64,000 bases of DNA. Source: Kocuria sp. (GTDB lineage Bacteria > Actinomycetota > Actinomycetes > Actinomycetales > Micrococcaceae). The stretch lies in NCBI RefSeq assembly GCF_030538595.1, contig NZ_JAUNTS010000013.1, positions 1-64,000 on the forward strand, given 5' to 3'. A program made the translations under genes and the position numbers. The stretch's first letter is position 1. Each line of letters begins with the position of its first letter. Under the pieces are notes generated by a model that saw only the letters and a list, made by a program, of their open reading frames with translations, made no database searches and had not been told where the DNA came from. Positions 27,555 through 36,103 of the stretch are shown here, one piece after another.

Positions 27555-28061
27555 GTGAGCAACGCCTACCCTCCGCAACCTCAGAAAAAGCCCCGCAATC
27601 CGTGGAAGATCGGCTGCCTCGTGCTCGTCGCACTTGCCGTCCTGATCCTCGGCGGCTGCGGGGTGATCGTTGGACTTGCAGCCATCTCTGGCAGTGACAA
27701 CAACTCCAGCACCACCCAACAAGTGCCCACCACTGGCGATGGCGAGACAGCCGAGACCACAGGTGAGCCACTGGCCGTCGAGGACGGTGACACGGTCCTC
27801 CTGGAAGCCACCACCACCGGGCGCACCGCATCCGTGCACTACGGTCCTCTGGGCACATCCAGCACCGCTGACATCTCCGGCGACTGGTCACATGAGGTCA
27901 CCGAACCCGGCGACGAAACGTACAGCGTCAGCGTGCAAGACATGTCCATGGACGACTCTGCAGAGGTGACCTGCCGTGTCACAGTCAACGGCGAGGTAGT
28001 CGAAGAGAAATCCGCTACTGGATCTGCAGCGATCGCCATCTGCACCCAGCCGCTTTTCTGA
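27555..28061 (+). CDS. MmpS-like membrane-anchored exported protein (prophage accessory gene)
   Basis: A 168-residue protein with a proline-rich cytoplasmic start (MSNAYPPQPQKKPRNPWK), one membrane segment or lipoprotein-like signal (about residues 20-48, containing ILGGCG), a Ser/Thr-rich linker, and a C-terminal beta domain. In that domain ASVHYG, SHEV, AEVTCRVTVNGEVVEEK and AIAICT resemble the MmpS fold of Actinobacteria. The GTG start has AAAGG six bases upstream. It shares the integrase strand and is isolated between integrase and lysis genes, as expected for a lysogeny-expressed accessory gene. A TATACT at 27492-27497 could be its -10 box. Function unknown; immunity or surface change is speculation. 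Confidence 0.7.
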   Translation: MSNAYPPQPQKKPRNPWKIGCLVLVALAVLILGGCGVIVGLAAISGSDNNSSTTQQVPTTGDGETAETTGEPLAVEDGDTVLLEATTTGRTASVHYGPLGTSSTADISGDWSHEVTEPGDETYSVSVQDMSMDDSAEVTCRVTVNGEVVEEKSATGSAAIAICTQPLF

Positions 28062-28103
28062 GCCCAGCTGCACGATCGGGCTGATACCGTGCCCCTGACA
28101 TGA

Positions 28104-28143
28104 CAAAAGAGCCCCCCCCCCGGTGAAGGGTGGGGGGCTCTTT
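28104..28143. terminator. Strong bidirectional terminator
   Basis: AAAGAG plus a C-tract pairs with a G-tract plus CTCTTT, giving a very stable stem with A- and T-rich ends. It separates the convergent MmpS-like gene and the late lysis operon, so it marks the end of late transcription. Confidence 0.85.
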
Positions 28144-28150
28144 CATGGGG

Positions 28151-28621
28151 TCAGTCCTTGGCGGCGTCAAGGTCCGGGCGGCCGAGCTGGCCCCAGACAC
28201 CGCCGTCAAGGGCATCGACATCTGGAGGGGTGGGCGCCTCGGGATCTCCCACGGCCTCCGGTACTGCCTCTGCACCTGGTGATGCGTCAATTTGGACGTG
28301 CTCCGGGCGTTTCGGTGCCAGCGCTGCAGCGAGCAGAGCCGCCAGGTCTTGCATGTCCAACCGGAACTGGGCTGCCGTGGCCGCAGCTTCCAAACTGCCC
28401 TGCTGCGACGGGGTGAACTTGCCGCCCAGCAGGGTGCCGATCGACATGAATACTGCAGTGACCGCGCCACCAAGAACGGCCGCGGTGGCGGGATCGGACT
28501 CGACCCCGTACTTCACCAGCACCCAGGCGATCAGGATGCCCGCCGGCGTTGTCGATGCGCCACCAGCGATCGCCCCTTTTGTCACTGGGCCGACCTGGCG
28601 TCCCGTTTGTACGTCGCTCAT
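28151..28621 (-). CDS. Putative holin
   Basis: A 156-residue protein with two probable membrane helices in its first 70 residues (ASTTPAGILIAWVLVKYG and AAVLGGAVTAVFMSIGTLLG) joined by a short loop. A long polar Ala/Pro/Asp-rich tail follows. The start overlaps the endolysin stop by four bases (ATGA), and it is the last gene of the late operon. Position and topology fit a holin, though no family could be named with certainty. Confidence 0.65.
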   Translation of the reverse strand: MSDVQTGRQVGPVTKGAIAGGASTTPAGILIAWVLVKYGVESDPATAAVLGGAVTAVFMSIGTLLGGKFTPSQQGSLEAAATAAQFRLDMQDLAALLAAALAPKRPEHVQIDASPGAEAVPEAVGDPEAPTPPDVDALDGGVWGQLGRPDLDAAKD

Positions 28622-30168
28622 GCTTCCTCCTTTGAATGCTTGCCAGCGGACCCGGACGACAAGATGGACGCCAAGGCATCGAGTTTCGCCTCCACACGAG
28701 CGAGGTCCTGGCGGTCCTTGGCACGGGCTGCAATGGTCTGGCCCCGCTCGTCACGCACATGCTCACGGTGACGACGCAGCGTCATCGTGCCGGTGGCTGA
28801 TCCGCGGGGCTGGATCACTGTCCCGTCCTGGAACCGATCCAAGACCTTCTTGTTGTCCTTGGTGTCGGCCCCGAACCAGTGATTGATTGCGAGATTGATG
28901 CGATTGTCGATCGCATCAAGGTCTGACTTGCTGAGTGGCATGTCTCCTCCTGTGGTCCACAACGCCATGCCCGGCGTCGTGGGTAGTGTGATGTTGAGGT
29001 CCAGATCTCCGGAGTAACCAGGTAGGCGTCCTCGGTCCGAGTACTGCCACGCCCCGACTGTCCACCGGGGGTCCACGCTCGGGGTCCAGTCGGCGTTACT
29101 CGCGTAGCCGTTGCGTTGGGCGTTGTTTGCGTACCAGGCCAGCCACATGGTGTGTCCAGTACCGAACGCCGTCCACGAGGGGACAGCTGCGAAAGACTGT
29201 CTCTGGTAGATCACGCGCCGCACTGCGGGTGCGTTTTTCGCCAGGTGCCACAGAAACGCCTCAGCCCACTGTGTGCGGTGCTGCTGGCCTTCCTCTTCCC
29301 AATCCAGGACCAGGTGATTAAACAGCGGGTCGCTCAGATGCGGTTTCACCACGCGTAAGAAATGGGTGGCCTCCGCCTCCGGTGTATTTCCGTAGGACGA
29401 GCGGGCGAAGTGGTACAGGCTGAATCGGGTGCCTTTGGCGCGTGCCGCTGCGATATGGCCGGCCATGTTTTTTGATGACCAACCGGTGCCTTCAGTGGCC
29501 TTGATGCTCACCGCATCCGTGGACACGTCACGGATTACCGTGGTGGGCTGCCAGTCAGAGACGTCGATCCAATTCCGGGGGCCATGCACGGCGACCTGGG
29601 CGACCTGCTGCACTGTGACTGAGGCTGCGCCAGATCGCCGATCGGCACCGGTATAGATCACTTTTTCGTGGCGTGGACGGAGCCACCCCTGCGTCTTTCC
29701 AGCTCCACCATTGGATGCGTATCCAAATCTGGCTTGGTGCGCGGGCTTGTGGCTGTAATAATTCCCGTCTGCGTACCGCACTACCGGCGCAGCAGCGCCG
29801 TCCTGCTGCACGACAGTGACCCCGGACGTTGTTCCAGCCATCACCACGGCGGTGTGCCCGTAATATTTCCCGTCCCACAGTGGAGATGGGCCGTCCCACA
29901 CCATGATGTCGCCAGGCTCCGCCGCGAACCCCTCTCGGTAGTAGTACTTCACAAAGTAGGTTGGCGAGGCGTTGTTGAGGTGGTCAATCGCGTTGCCCCA
30001 GCCGAGTGAGGTGTACTCGCTGACTCCGAAAATCTCCCGGCTGTACCCCTGCGCCAGGGTTGTGCACTGGTTGCCCCACTGGCCACGGAAGGACCGGCCG
30101 ATGGCCTTGGCCAGCCACTCCCGGATCTCTGCATCAGCCTGGGCCTTAGTCGAGCAATATGCGACCAT
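28618..30168 (-). CDS. Two-domain endolysin: CHAP amidase/endopeptidase plus GH25 muramidase
   Basis: A 516-residue lysis enzyme. The N-terminal CHAP domain has its catalytic Cys35 in GNQCTTLAQGY and His105 in YYGHTAVVMAG, with PGDIMVWDGP before it. The GH25 lysozyme domain starts near residue 199 (NWIDVSDWQPTT, first catalytic Asp), with the DWEEEG motif (D289, E291) and AWQYSDRGRLPGYSGDLDLN. The last 120 residues are charged and helical, perhaps wall-binding or multimerising. No signal peptide, so a holin is needed. AAAGGAG lies six bases before the ATG. Carrying both a peptide/amide-cutting and a glycan-cutting domain fits an actinobacterial wall. Confidence 0.92.
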   Translation of the reverse strand: MVAYCSTKAQADAEIREWLAKAIGRSFRGQWGNQCTTLAQGYSREIFGVSEYTSLGWGNAIDHLNNASPTYFVKYYYREGFAAEPGDIMVWDGPSPLWDGKYYGHTAVVMAGTTSGVTVVQQDGAAAPVVRYADGNYYSHKPAHQARFGYASNGGAGKTQGWLRPRHEKVIYTGADRRSGAASVTVQQVAQVAVHGPRNWIDVSDWQPTTVIRDVSTDAVSIKATEGTGWSSKNMAGHIAAARAKGTRFSLYHFARSSYGNTPEAEATHFLRVVKPHLSDPLFNHLVLDWEEEGQQHRTQWAEAFLWHLAKNAPAVRRVIYQRQSFAAVPSWTAFGTGHTMWLAWYANNAQRNGYASNADWTPSVDPRWTVGAWQYSDRGRLPGYSGDLDLNITLPTTPGMALWTTGGDMPLSKSDLDAIDNRINLAINHWFGADTKDNKKVLDRFQDGTVIQPRGSATGTMTLRRHREHVRDERGQTIAARAKDRQDLARVEAKLDALASILSSGSAGKHSKEEA

Positions 30169-30191
30169 GCGTGGACTCCTTTCATGAAGAA

Positions 30192-30219
30192 ACCCTCACT
30201 GCCTGATCGGCGTGAGGGT
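30192..30219 (-). terminator. Hairpin upstream of the endolysin gene
   Basis: The 8-bp stem ACCCTCAC/GTGAGGGT with a 12-base loop is followed on the - strand by TTTCTTCAT. It may separate tail-fibre transcription from lysis transcription. Confidence 0.5.
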
Positions 30220-30244
30220 GGTGATAAACGTGTTGGTCGGCTAC

Positions 30245-32461
30245 TCAGACCATGACATGCGTCTGGGAATTCGTGGCGCGCTCATTGAAATTGTCCGATG
30301 GCAACAGAGGCGGGCCCGTCAGGGAGCCAATGTTCGCAGCATCTGTGCGAATCCCTCGGATGTCCCATTTCGCGTTCGACCATGCAGCGGGCCACGATTC
30401 GGTGCCAGAGAATGCAATCGGCGCCGATGATGAGTTCTGAAAATACAGCGCATCGTGGATGAACTGCCCAAAGGAACCAAGTTGCCAGATCCGATTTGGC
30501 GTCGATACGGTCCGAGTTCCGTCCAAGGCTGTGACCGAGCGTGACTGTGACGTGTTGATCCGCATGGATGAAACCTTGATGAAGCCGAAGATCACGTCAA
30601 GATCAATCATGGGCCCCTTGGGTGCGCCTAGCTCTTCAAGATGCACATCATCAAAAACAATTTCAGATAGTTCCCGTGCCCGGAGAAAACGAGCCGGTGA
30701 GCCCTCAGCTATAACGTGCTCCAGATGAAGGTTGCCGCCCGTGACTGAGTCTGCCCCTGAGACCACCGTGTTGGGTGCGGCAACTGTTCCAGGTGAGCCC
30801 ACCACAATGTTGTTGCCCTTGATGTTGTCAAGGTTCACATTCTGGACCCACATGTCAGTGGGACGGCGGGAGGCGGAAACATTCTCAGTAGATCCCGCTG
30901 GCAGCGCATAAGCTCCCTGCCCGTCTGTCACTAACCCTCCTGAATGGCCGTGCACAATACCGTGAGAGCAAAATGCGATGCGAAGATTCTGTAGCCACAC
31001 CACATACGAACCAAGGCCACGATACCCAGCGCCTCGAAAGTTGCTGATGATCCCAGCCCCACCGATCCCATGCACCACGTTGCGGTTATCCTGCATGTAG
31101 GAGCGGATCGCATCGTAAACATGTGCAGCATCTGGCGCAGACCCGCGGGTCTTAAACTTCCCGACTGTCAGTCCAGCATGTGAGTGCAGCAACACACCAC
31201 ACCAGTTAGTTGTGGGTGTGGCGGGATAATCAAAAACAAGGGTCGCCTGATCGGTACGGAACTCCACACCCCGAGGCACAACGAGGCTTGGCCCACCATC
31301 CGCCGGAGCGCTGACCCGGTAAATTCCGGGTTTCAGCACGACCGTCCCGCCGTTGACCTCAAGAATTGACCAGTAAGACCTCCGAGCACCATTGACTACA
31401 CCGTCTAGCGCCTCCTGAATGATCTCCCGAGAGTCCGGGGCACTGGAGGGGACCGCGAAGGCTGAGTCCAAAGTGACAGGCGTCCCAATGATCTCAACCT
31501 CCGCAGGATCTCCCTTATCCCCTTTTGGACCGCGGCGAGCAGCTGTCGCCCAGTCCCGTTGCGTCTCCAAAAGCCATGCGGCAGGAGGCACATCGTAGGG
31601 ATTGCCCCACATCTCATCCGGGGCATGAGCGTTGCTGTCATCCGTGACATACAGGTGGCCGACGCCAGCTCGTGACGCTTTCTCCAAGACCGCTTCCGCT
31701 TGATCCGGCCCCTCCACATCGTGAATCATGTGCCAAAACATGGCATCTGGAAAGGTCCGGTAGTGGTCCGGGCGGAGCTGCGACACCGAAGAGTCGAGAT
31801 ACGCCTCAGCGGTGTTCTCGAATGTCACCAGCACATCAAAAATTTCTGCGTATTCCACCCGCGTATTGACACCGGGATTACCCACGACCACCAACTCAGG
31901 AAAATTATCCCGAACAGTGCTCACCAGCTTCTGATACCAGATGTGATCATCGACCTGAGCTTCCGACCACCCATTCGATACCTCATCCAGGAAAATCCCG
32001 TCAATTCCATACCAGCCAACGTACTGACGGATCTCCCTCAGAATAGTGTTTGGATCACGGGAACCATCCCGGGCAATCCCAGCGTTCGCATAATCCGTGG
32101 ACACATATCCGAGGACAGTCGCACCAGCACCCTTGGCAAGACGCACCTGCTGCTGCCAATCCTCACTCACATCATCACCAGGTCCCGAGTTCGGGTTGAT
32201 GATTACAAACCCCACGGATGACTCGTCAGCCAACGTCGTCGCCCAGTGGTCCAGGCTCGGATCTGACTGATAGTAAGAAGCCCACCAATACGACGGGTAC
32301 GAGATCCTGCGCCCAAATTTGGCATACCGGCGCACCATACCCGGCACACTCTCGGCCATAGACTGCGCGGTCGCCAGTGAATCTGGGTCCAGCGTGGGGC
32401 GCTTAGCACCTAACCCAGCAATCCACCCTTGGTCGTCCAGCATGATCGGTGTGTATGACAT
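30245..32461 (-). CDS. Tail fibre/spike: Spherulin4-like glycosidase domain plus beta-helix
   Basis: A 738-residue protein. Residues about 45-320 resemble the Spherulin4 (GH135/GH114-like) TIM-barrel family: SYPSYWWASYYQS, VGFVIINPNSGPG, VLGYVSTDYANAG, the acidic strand YGIDGIFLDEVSNGW, VVVGNPGV and VLVTFENTAEAYL. A short collagen-like GPKGDKGD links to a C-terminal right-handed beta-helix of the pectate-lyase-like kind (from about residue 350). The first 20 residues may attach to the tail tip. Family members cut alpha-linked galactosamine polymers, so this is a candidate capsule or biofilm depolymerase. AAGGAG lies before the ATG. Confidence 0.75.
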   Translation of the reverse strand: MSYTPIMLDDQGWIAGLGAKRPTLDPDSLATAQSMAESVPGMVRRYAKFGRRISYPSYWWASYYQSDPSLDHWATTLADESSVGFVIINPNSGPGDDVSEDWQQQVRLAKGAGATVLGYVSTDYANAGIARDGSRDPNTILREIRQYVGWYGIDGIFLDEVSNGWSEAQVDDHIWYQKLVSTVRDNFPELVVVGNPGVNTRVEYAEIFDVLVTFENTAEAYLDSSVSQLRPDHYRTFPDAMFWHMIHDVEGPDQAEAVLEKASRAGVGHLYVTDDSNAHAPDEMWGNPYDVPPAAWLLETQRDWATAARRGPKGDKGDPAEVEIIGTPVTLDSAFAVPSSAPDSREIIQEALDGVVNGARRSYWSILEVNGGTVVLKPGIYRVSAPADGGPSLVVPRGVEFRTDQATLVFDYPATPTTNWCGVLLHSHAGLTVGKFKTRGSAPDAAHVYDAIRSYMQDNRNVVHGIGGAGIISNFRGAGYRGLGSYVVWLQNLRIAFCSHGIVHGHSGGLVTDGQGAYALPAGSTENVSASRRPTDMWVQNVNLDNIKGNNIVVGSPGTVAAPNTVVSGADSVTGGNLHLEHVIAEGSPARFLRARELSEIVFDDVHLEELGAPKGPMIDLDVIFGFIKVSSMRINTSQSRSVTALDGTRTVSTPNRIWQLGSFGQFIHDALYFQNSSSAPIAFSGTESWPAAWSNAKWDIRGIRTDAANIGSLTGPPLLPSDNFNERATNSQTHVMV

Positions 32462-32472
32462 GATAAAACTCC

Positions 32473-33435
32473 TTAAATGTTGTCAGGGTCGAACCCATCA
32501 AAGGCCGCGATAGACCACCCTGCGGGCATGGTCTTGGTAAACGTGCGACCTACCCGATGATCGCCCACGTACATCACGGTGTAGACGTTCCCGTAGAGCC
32601 CCACCTTGGAGTGCGTCATCGCCCACTGGCCGCCGGCCTGCCGAGGGGAATCCACCCACCCGCCGCCTTCAGTGCGATTGCCCTGTGCATCTCTGCGAAC
32701 CACGTCCAGAGGATGGCGATGCCCTCCTAAAATCGGGATCCTGTTCCAGCCGCGAGCCGGGTCAGACCCGTAGGAGACCCAAAGGTCTCCCCACCCGCCA
32801 TCTGCGGCGTATTCGTAGCGGTACTGACGGACAATCTGCACCCACTGCCCCAGCGGAAATGGCGCATTCCAGCCTAGATATGTTGGATCATTGCCCATCC
32901 TCAGATAGGTCTTTCCATCAGACGGGTTGAGGACCACCATCAGCCCCATGGCAGATGAAGTCACATACGGACCACCGTGAGGCTCAAAAAAATTGATCCA
33001 ATCACCAGCTGACTGCCACGGAAACGCCGAGTCCAGCCAAACCCTGGCGTATTCAACATAGACGCTGTTGGCGTTCCCCCAGATCTGATCCGAATGCGCC
33101 ACAGGTGCGATACACGGCGTGGTTTGCACCTGTGATCGTTGGTAGGCATTGCCGTTGGTGAGGTGCCTGGAATTATCGAACCATAGGACAGTCTCGCCGT
33201 CGCCGGCTGGCGACTGACCGATTCCGTAGTCGAGATCAGCGACGATGCTAGAAGGATTACGTTCCGCATAGTTCCTGAACCCTTTGGTTTGGATCTCGGC
33301 CGTAAAAATGGGGTCCTGCTGGACCTGACCGACTTGTTCATTCGCCAAGTCCTGCGTGCGATTTGGCCAGACCACACGCCCAGCCTTCTTGGCGTACAAG
33401 GCTGGGCGCCCACCGTGATAGAGCACTTGCCTCAT
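32473..33435 (-). CDS. Tail-associated protein with likely jelly-roll (lectin/lyase-like) fold
   Basis: A 320-residue beta-rich protein. Patterns such as LWFDNSRHLTNGNAY, YVEYARVWLDSAFP, NFFEPHGGPY, LRMGNDPTYLGW, WVQIVRQYRYEY and VGLYGNVYTVMYVGDHR look like a concanavalin-like jelly roll, as in heparin-lyase-type or laminarinase-type domains; this is inference from pattern only. The N-terminus MRQVLYHGGRPALY is like short adaptor starts of minor tail proteins. It overlaps the next upstream gene (ATGA) and precedes the Spherulin4-like fibre, so it is part of the receptor-binding apparatus. Confidence 0.6.
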   Translation of the reverse strand: MRQVLYHGGRPALYAKKAGRVVWPNRTQDLANEQVGQVQQDPIFTAEIQTKGFRNYAERNPSSIVADLDYGIGQSPAGDGETVLWFDNSRHLTNGNAYQRSQVQTTPCIAPVAHSDQIWGNANSVYVEYARVWLDSAFPWQSAGDWINFFEPHGGPYVTSSAMGLMVVLNPSDGKTYLRMGNDPTYLGWNAPFPLGQWVQIVRQYRYEYAADGGWGDLWVSYGSDPARGWNRIPILGGHRHPLDVVRRDAQGNRTEGGGWVDSPRQAGGQWAMTHSKVGLYGNVYTVMYVGDHRVGRTFTKTMPAGWSIAAFDGFDPDNI

Positions 33436-34292
33436 ATCGTCACCAGGTATGTGATGTTGGGATCGTCCCGCTCCACCTGGGGGAGCGCATTATACTGAGC
33501 CCGGGTCAGCACACGGATATTTGATCCCCCCATGGTTCCTTCGGGCATGATTTGGGCCCATGCGGCTTGCGCCGCAACTGCATCTGCGTCGGCCAAAGAT
33601 TTCGCCGTTGCAACAGCGGAGGACTGGTCGGTGGCGTCTGTGACATCTCCGACTTCCACGTTGTCCGCACAGAGGTCTGTGACCAGGTTGCGTGCGCTGA
33701 CCCCAATGCGTGCTGTGGTCGATTCTGATGCGACCCACTGGATCTCGACTTCGGTCCACCCATCAATTGCGACTCCCTTGCTCGTCAGCGTGGTGTACGG
33801 AGTCGATTGCCAGAAGACCGCAGCATTAGACACTGACTTTGCAATGAGGAACCCGAATTGCGCGCCAGTGATGTCTCCGCTTGCGCGCAGCCACATTCGT
33901 AAGGCGTATTTGCGACCAGAGGTCACGGGGACGTCAATGTTGATGTAGCCGTGTACGGGCTTGCCTGTGGCGGTGTTGGTGTTATTGGCTGGTAGTACGA
34001 AGTATCTGTTTCCGCTATAAGCCAGTGCCGCATCTGTCTTGATCCATGACCCGTAGGATGCTGTGAGTTTGGTGGTGTCCTCCATGTCGAAAGCCAGCAC
34101 GGTGGGACCCCGTTGCGCCAATCGTGCATCGAAAATCGCACGCTCATGAGCTGCTTTTGAAGAAGCGGCGACCTTCGACTTCGCGATAGCGTCGGCCAAC
34201 TCAAGCTGAGGGCTCACAATGCCACGAACAGCTGCTGTCGCTCGTGCGTCCAACCCATCGTCGTTCACCGTGGCTGTTGTTGACCATGCCAT
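33432..34292 (-). CDS. Minor tail protein with carbohydrate-binding-like domain
   Basis: A 286-residue protein. The N-terminal 60 residues are helical and phage-like (LDARATAAVRGIVSPQLELADAI). A beta-sandwich follows (KYALRMWLRASGDIT, GWTEVEIQWVASES, DLCADNVEVGDVT), similar to CBM4/9-type domains. The C-terminal VLTRAQYNALPQVERDDP motif occurs in many phage fibre proteins. The ATG at 34292 is favoured because AGGAGG lies seven bases upstream. Part of a tightly packed fibre operon. Confidence 0.65.
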   Translation of the reverse strand: MAWSTTATVNDDGLDARATAAVRGIVSPQLELADAIAKSKVAASSKAAHERAIFDARLAQRGPTVLAFDMEDTTKLTASYGSWIKTDAALAYSGNRYFVLPANNTNTATGKPVHGYINIDVPVTSGRKYALRMWLRASGDITGAQFGFLIAKSVSNAAVFWQSTPYTTLTSKGVAIDGWTEVEIQWVASESTTARIGVSARNLVTDLCADNVEVGDVTDATDQSSAVATAKSLADADAVAAQAAWAQIMPEGTMGGSNIRVLTRAQYNALPQVERDDPNITYLVTI

Positions 34293-34945
34293 CACGCAGC
34301 CTCCTGCACGAGACGCCCAGAATCAGGGTCGAGAACATAAATCGAGTCGTGGGTAAGTGCTGCCCCGTCTTCGAGGCCCTTCACTCGGGTTTGGAGGTCC
34401 GAAACTGTCTCCTGATCAGCCTTGGCCATCAGCTCAGCGGTGGTCGCGTAGTCGCTGAGATCAATCTGCCCGCCTGAGCCTCCGTCAATGTTCACCGCAC
34501 CCGTCAGCCCATTGACCGAAGTTACCGGGGCAACCGGCGCCGAAACGCCCGGGACCACAACACCGTCCGTCACCAAATCCAGGTCTATAGTTCTTTGGTC
34601 TGGCAAGGGCTTAACGGTTTTATCCCACTTGTACGTCGTCCGATCAACAAATGTCACAGTGACAGCCACGTGGTATGCCCAGGGCCCCGGCTCCTGTCCT
34701 GAGCCATCACGCCACCCTGTGGGGTCACTGGATGGCACGTGGAACTCAAGGTAGCCACCGGCTTGCGACTTGAACCGCTTGGCGCGGGCCAGCATCGGGG
34801 CGCCAGTGGCTTCGTGGGTGATTTTCCTTGCACCACCGCCAAGGATGGGCGTCACTTCTGCTTCCAAAGTCACGGCATCCGCCCACCAGTCCACCGCGGT
34901 GCCGATGGTCAGAAGCGTCTGCGGGATGATCGCTGGATACGACAT
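34292..34945 (-). CDS. Minor tail/fibre-linked protein
   Basis: A 217-residue protein. The first part is beta-rich (VDWWADAVTLEAEVTPIL, GGYLEFHVP, VAVTVTFVDRTTYKWDKTV), then VTSVNGLTGAVNIDGG, a motif frequent in phage fibre connectors, then a helical, possibly coiled end. AAAGGA lies eight bases before the ATG. No enzyme motif. Its place suggests a baseplate or fibre adaptor. Confidence 0.6.
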   Translation of the reverse strand: MSYPAIIPQTLLTIGTAVDWWADAVTLEAEVTPILGGGARKITHEATGAPMLARAKRFKSQAGGYLEFHVPSSDPTGWRDGSGQEPGPWAYHVAVTVTFVDRTTYKWDKTVKPLPDQRTIDLDLVTDGVVVPGVSAPVAPVTSVNGLTGAVNIDGGSGGQIDLSDYATTAELMAKADQETVSDLQTRVKGLEDGAALTHDSIYVLDPDSGRLVQEAA

Positions 34946-34968
34946 AACTAGGGTCCTTTCCTCAAAGC

Positions 34969-35349
34969 TCAGACAAGTGTTTGTTCTTCACCGGGCAGCG
35001 CCCGAATGAGGTTGCGCCACCGCCAGTTGACTGCCTCTTTGGGCACGTGCCGGCCAGCAGCCACGTCGATCATCACCGGAATCGCATCTTCCACGAGTTC
35101 GCCACGATCACGGGCCAGATCTTTGACCTCTCGTAGCTCACTCAAGGCGGCCTCCAGCTCAGCTTGGAGGTTATCTACGCGCTCTTCGAGCTTGTCCTGA
35201 CGTGCTGCTTTAATTTCTGCTGCACGAAGATCTTTTTCTGCCTGGCGATCCGACCGTTTAGCGATCCAGCCGAGACCGCCCACGATCAGCGCAACAATGG
35301 CGCTGAAACCGGTGGCCATAGCCGCTACCACGGAGGGATCAACCACCAT
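34969..35349 (-). CDS. One-helix membrane protein with coiled coil (holin-like)
   Basis: A 126-residue protein with one N-terminal membrane helix (ATGFSAIVALIVGGLGWIA), a long charged coiled coil (residues 30-85, RQDKLEERVDNLQAELE) and a conserved short tail. It resembles small membrane proteins seen near lysis or tail-tip genes of actinophages (DUF2746-like). The start at 35349 overlaps the preceding gene's end and has AGGAGG just upstream; GTG at 35346 is possible. Likely lysis-related, but unproven. Confidence 0.6.
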   Translation of the reverse strand: MVVDPSVVAAMATGFSAIVALIVGGLGWIAKRSDRQAEKDLRAAEIKAARQDKLEERVDNLQAELEAALSELREVKDLARDRGELVEDAIPVMIDVAAGRHVPKEAVNWRWRNLIRALPGEEQTLV

Positions 35350-35887
35350 CCACCTCCTGGCCAGATGCTCCGCGGCGCGCAGCGCGGAGCACACGAGAGA
35401 GCATCACTGTGGTTCCGGTGTGCACCATCAACGCCCATGCGCAAATCAACCCCCATGAGCAATACGCCACCCCAGTCACCCATGCTTGTGGGCTGCCCTT
35501 GTCATGCCAGGCCTCCGGTGGCGCACCCGGTGGCGGCCAGCCGGGTGTGGGGTCCAGTAAGTACAGCAGTGTCGAGCCGAAAAAATACACAGCGATCAGC
35601 ATGGGAACCAGCACCGTGATCGTGCCCGCTGCGATGACCACATTGCGGTGACGCGAGCACCGCTTCGCACTCACCATGGCGCCTAATCCAGCCGAGACCG
35701 CTGCCATCGCCCACATCGCGGAGACCATCCCTGTAGTCATCCATCCGGCGACCCATTCGATACCTGCCGCCCGTCCAGGCGTCGGCGACACAAACCATGT
35801 GACAGCGAGGACACAGTAGTTCACTGTCATGATGGCCAAAAAGCCCGCGTAGAACGTTCCCCTAGAGGATGGGTGTGGCATTGCCAT
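35339..35887 (-). CDS. Four-helix membrane protein of unknown function
   Basis: A 182-residue protein with four hydrophobic segments (YAGFLAIMTVNYCVLAVTW, GMVSAMWAMAAVSAGLG, VVIAAGTITVLVPMLIAVYF, VAYCSWGLICAWALM). It has a proline-rich outer loop (DPTPGWPPPGAPP) and a basic C-terminus. The start at 35887 overlaps the 76-residue gene before it and has GGAGG three bases upstream; ATG 35881 is an alternative. It overlaps the coiled-coil membrane gene by 11 bases, so the two are probably made together. No family recognised; perhaps a holin partner or superinfection protein. Confidence 0.6.
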   Translation of the reverse strand: MAMPHPSSRGTFYAGFLAIMTVNYCVLAVTWFVSPTPGRAAGIEWVAGWMTTGMVSAMWAMAAVSAGLGAMVSAKRCSRHRNVVIAAGTITVLVPMLIAVYFFGSTLLYLLDPTPGWPPPGAPPEAWHDKGSPQAWVTGVAYCSWGLICAWALMVHTGTTVMLSRVLRAARRGASGQEVDGG

Positions 35888-36092
35888 CAACCTCCACGCT
35901 AGGGTTTTCTGTAAGAGCATCCAAAAGATCCGCAGGATCCAAACCAGCAGCGCGCCACCGACTCGCAGCAGCTTGAATCTCAGCAGGGACAGCCGCCAGG
36001 TTCGCTCGTTTCTCTTGTTCGGTGAGGACTTGAACGCGCAATTCGTCCAGCTCAACATTCGTGAGAGCTGCGAAATCGTATGCTGCAGTCAT
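35862..36092 (-). CDS. Small helical phage protein
   Basis: A 76-residue charged, helix-rich protein (MTAAYDFAALTNVELDELRVQ). The ATG at 36092 is chosen because AAGGAG lies seven bases upstream. No known domain. It sits between the fibre genes and two membrane protein genes, in a place where small XkdX-like or chaperone-like proteins are common. Confidence 0.6.
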   Translation of the reverse strand: MTAAYDFAALTNVELDELRVQVLTEQEKRANLAAVPAEIQAAASRWRAAGLDPADLLDALTENPSVEVDGNATPIL

Positions 36093-36103
36093 AACTACTC
36101 TCC

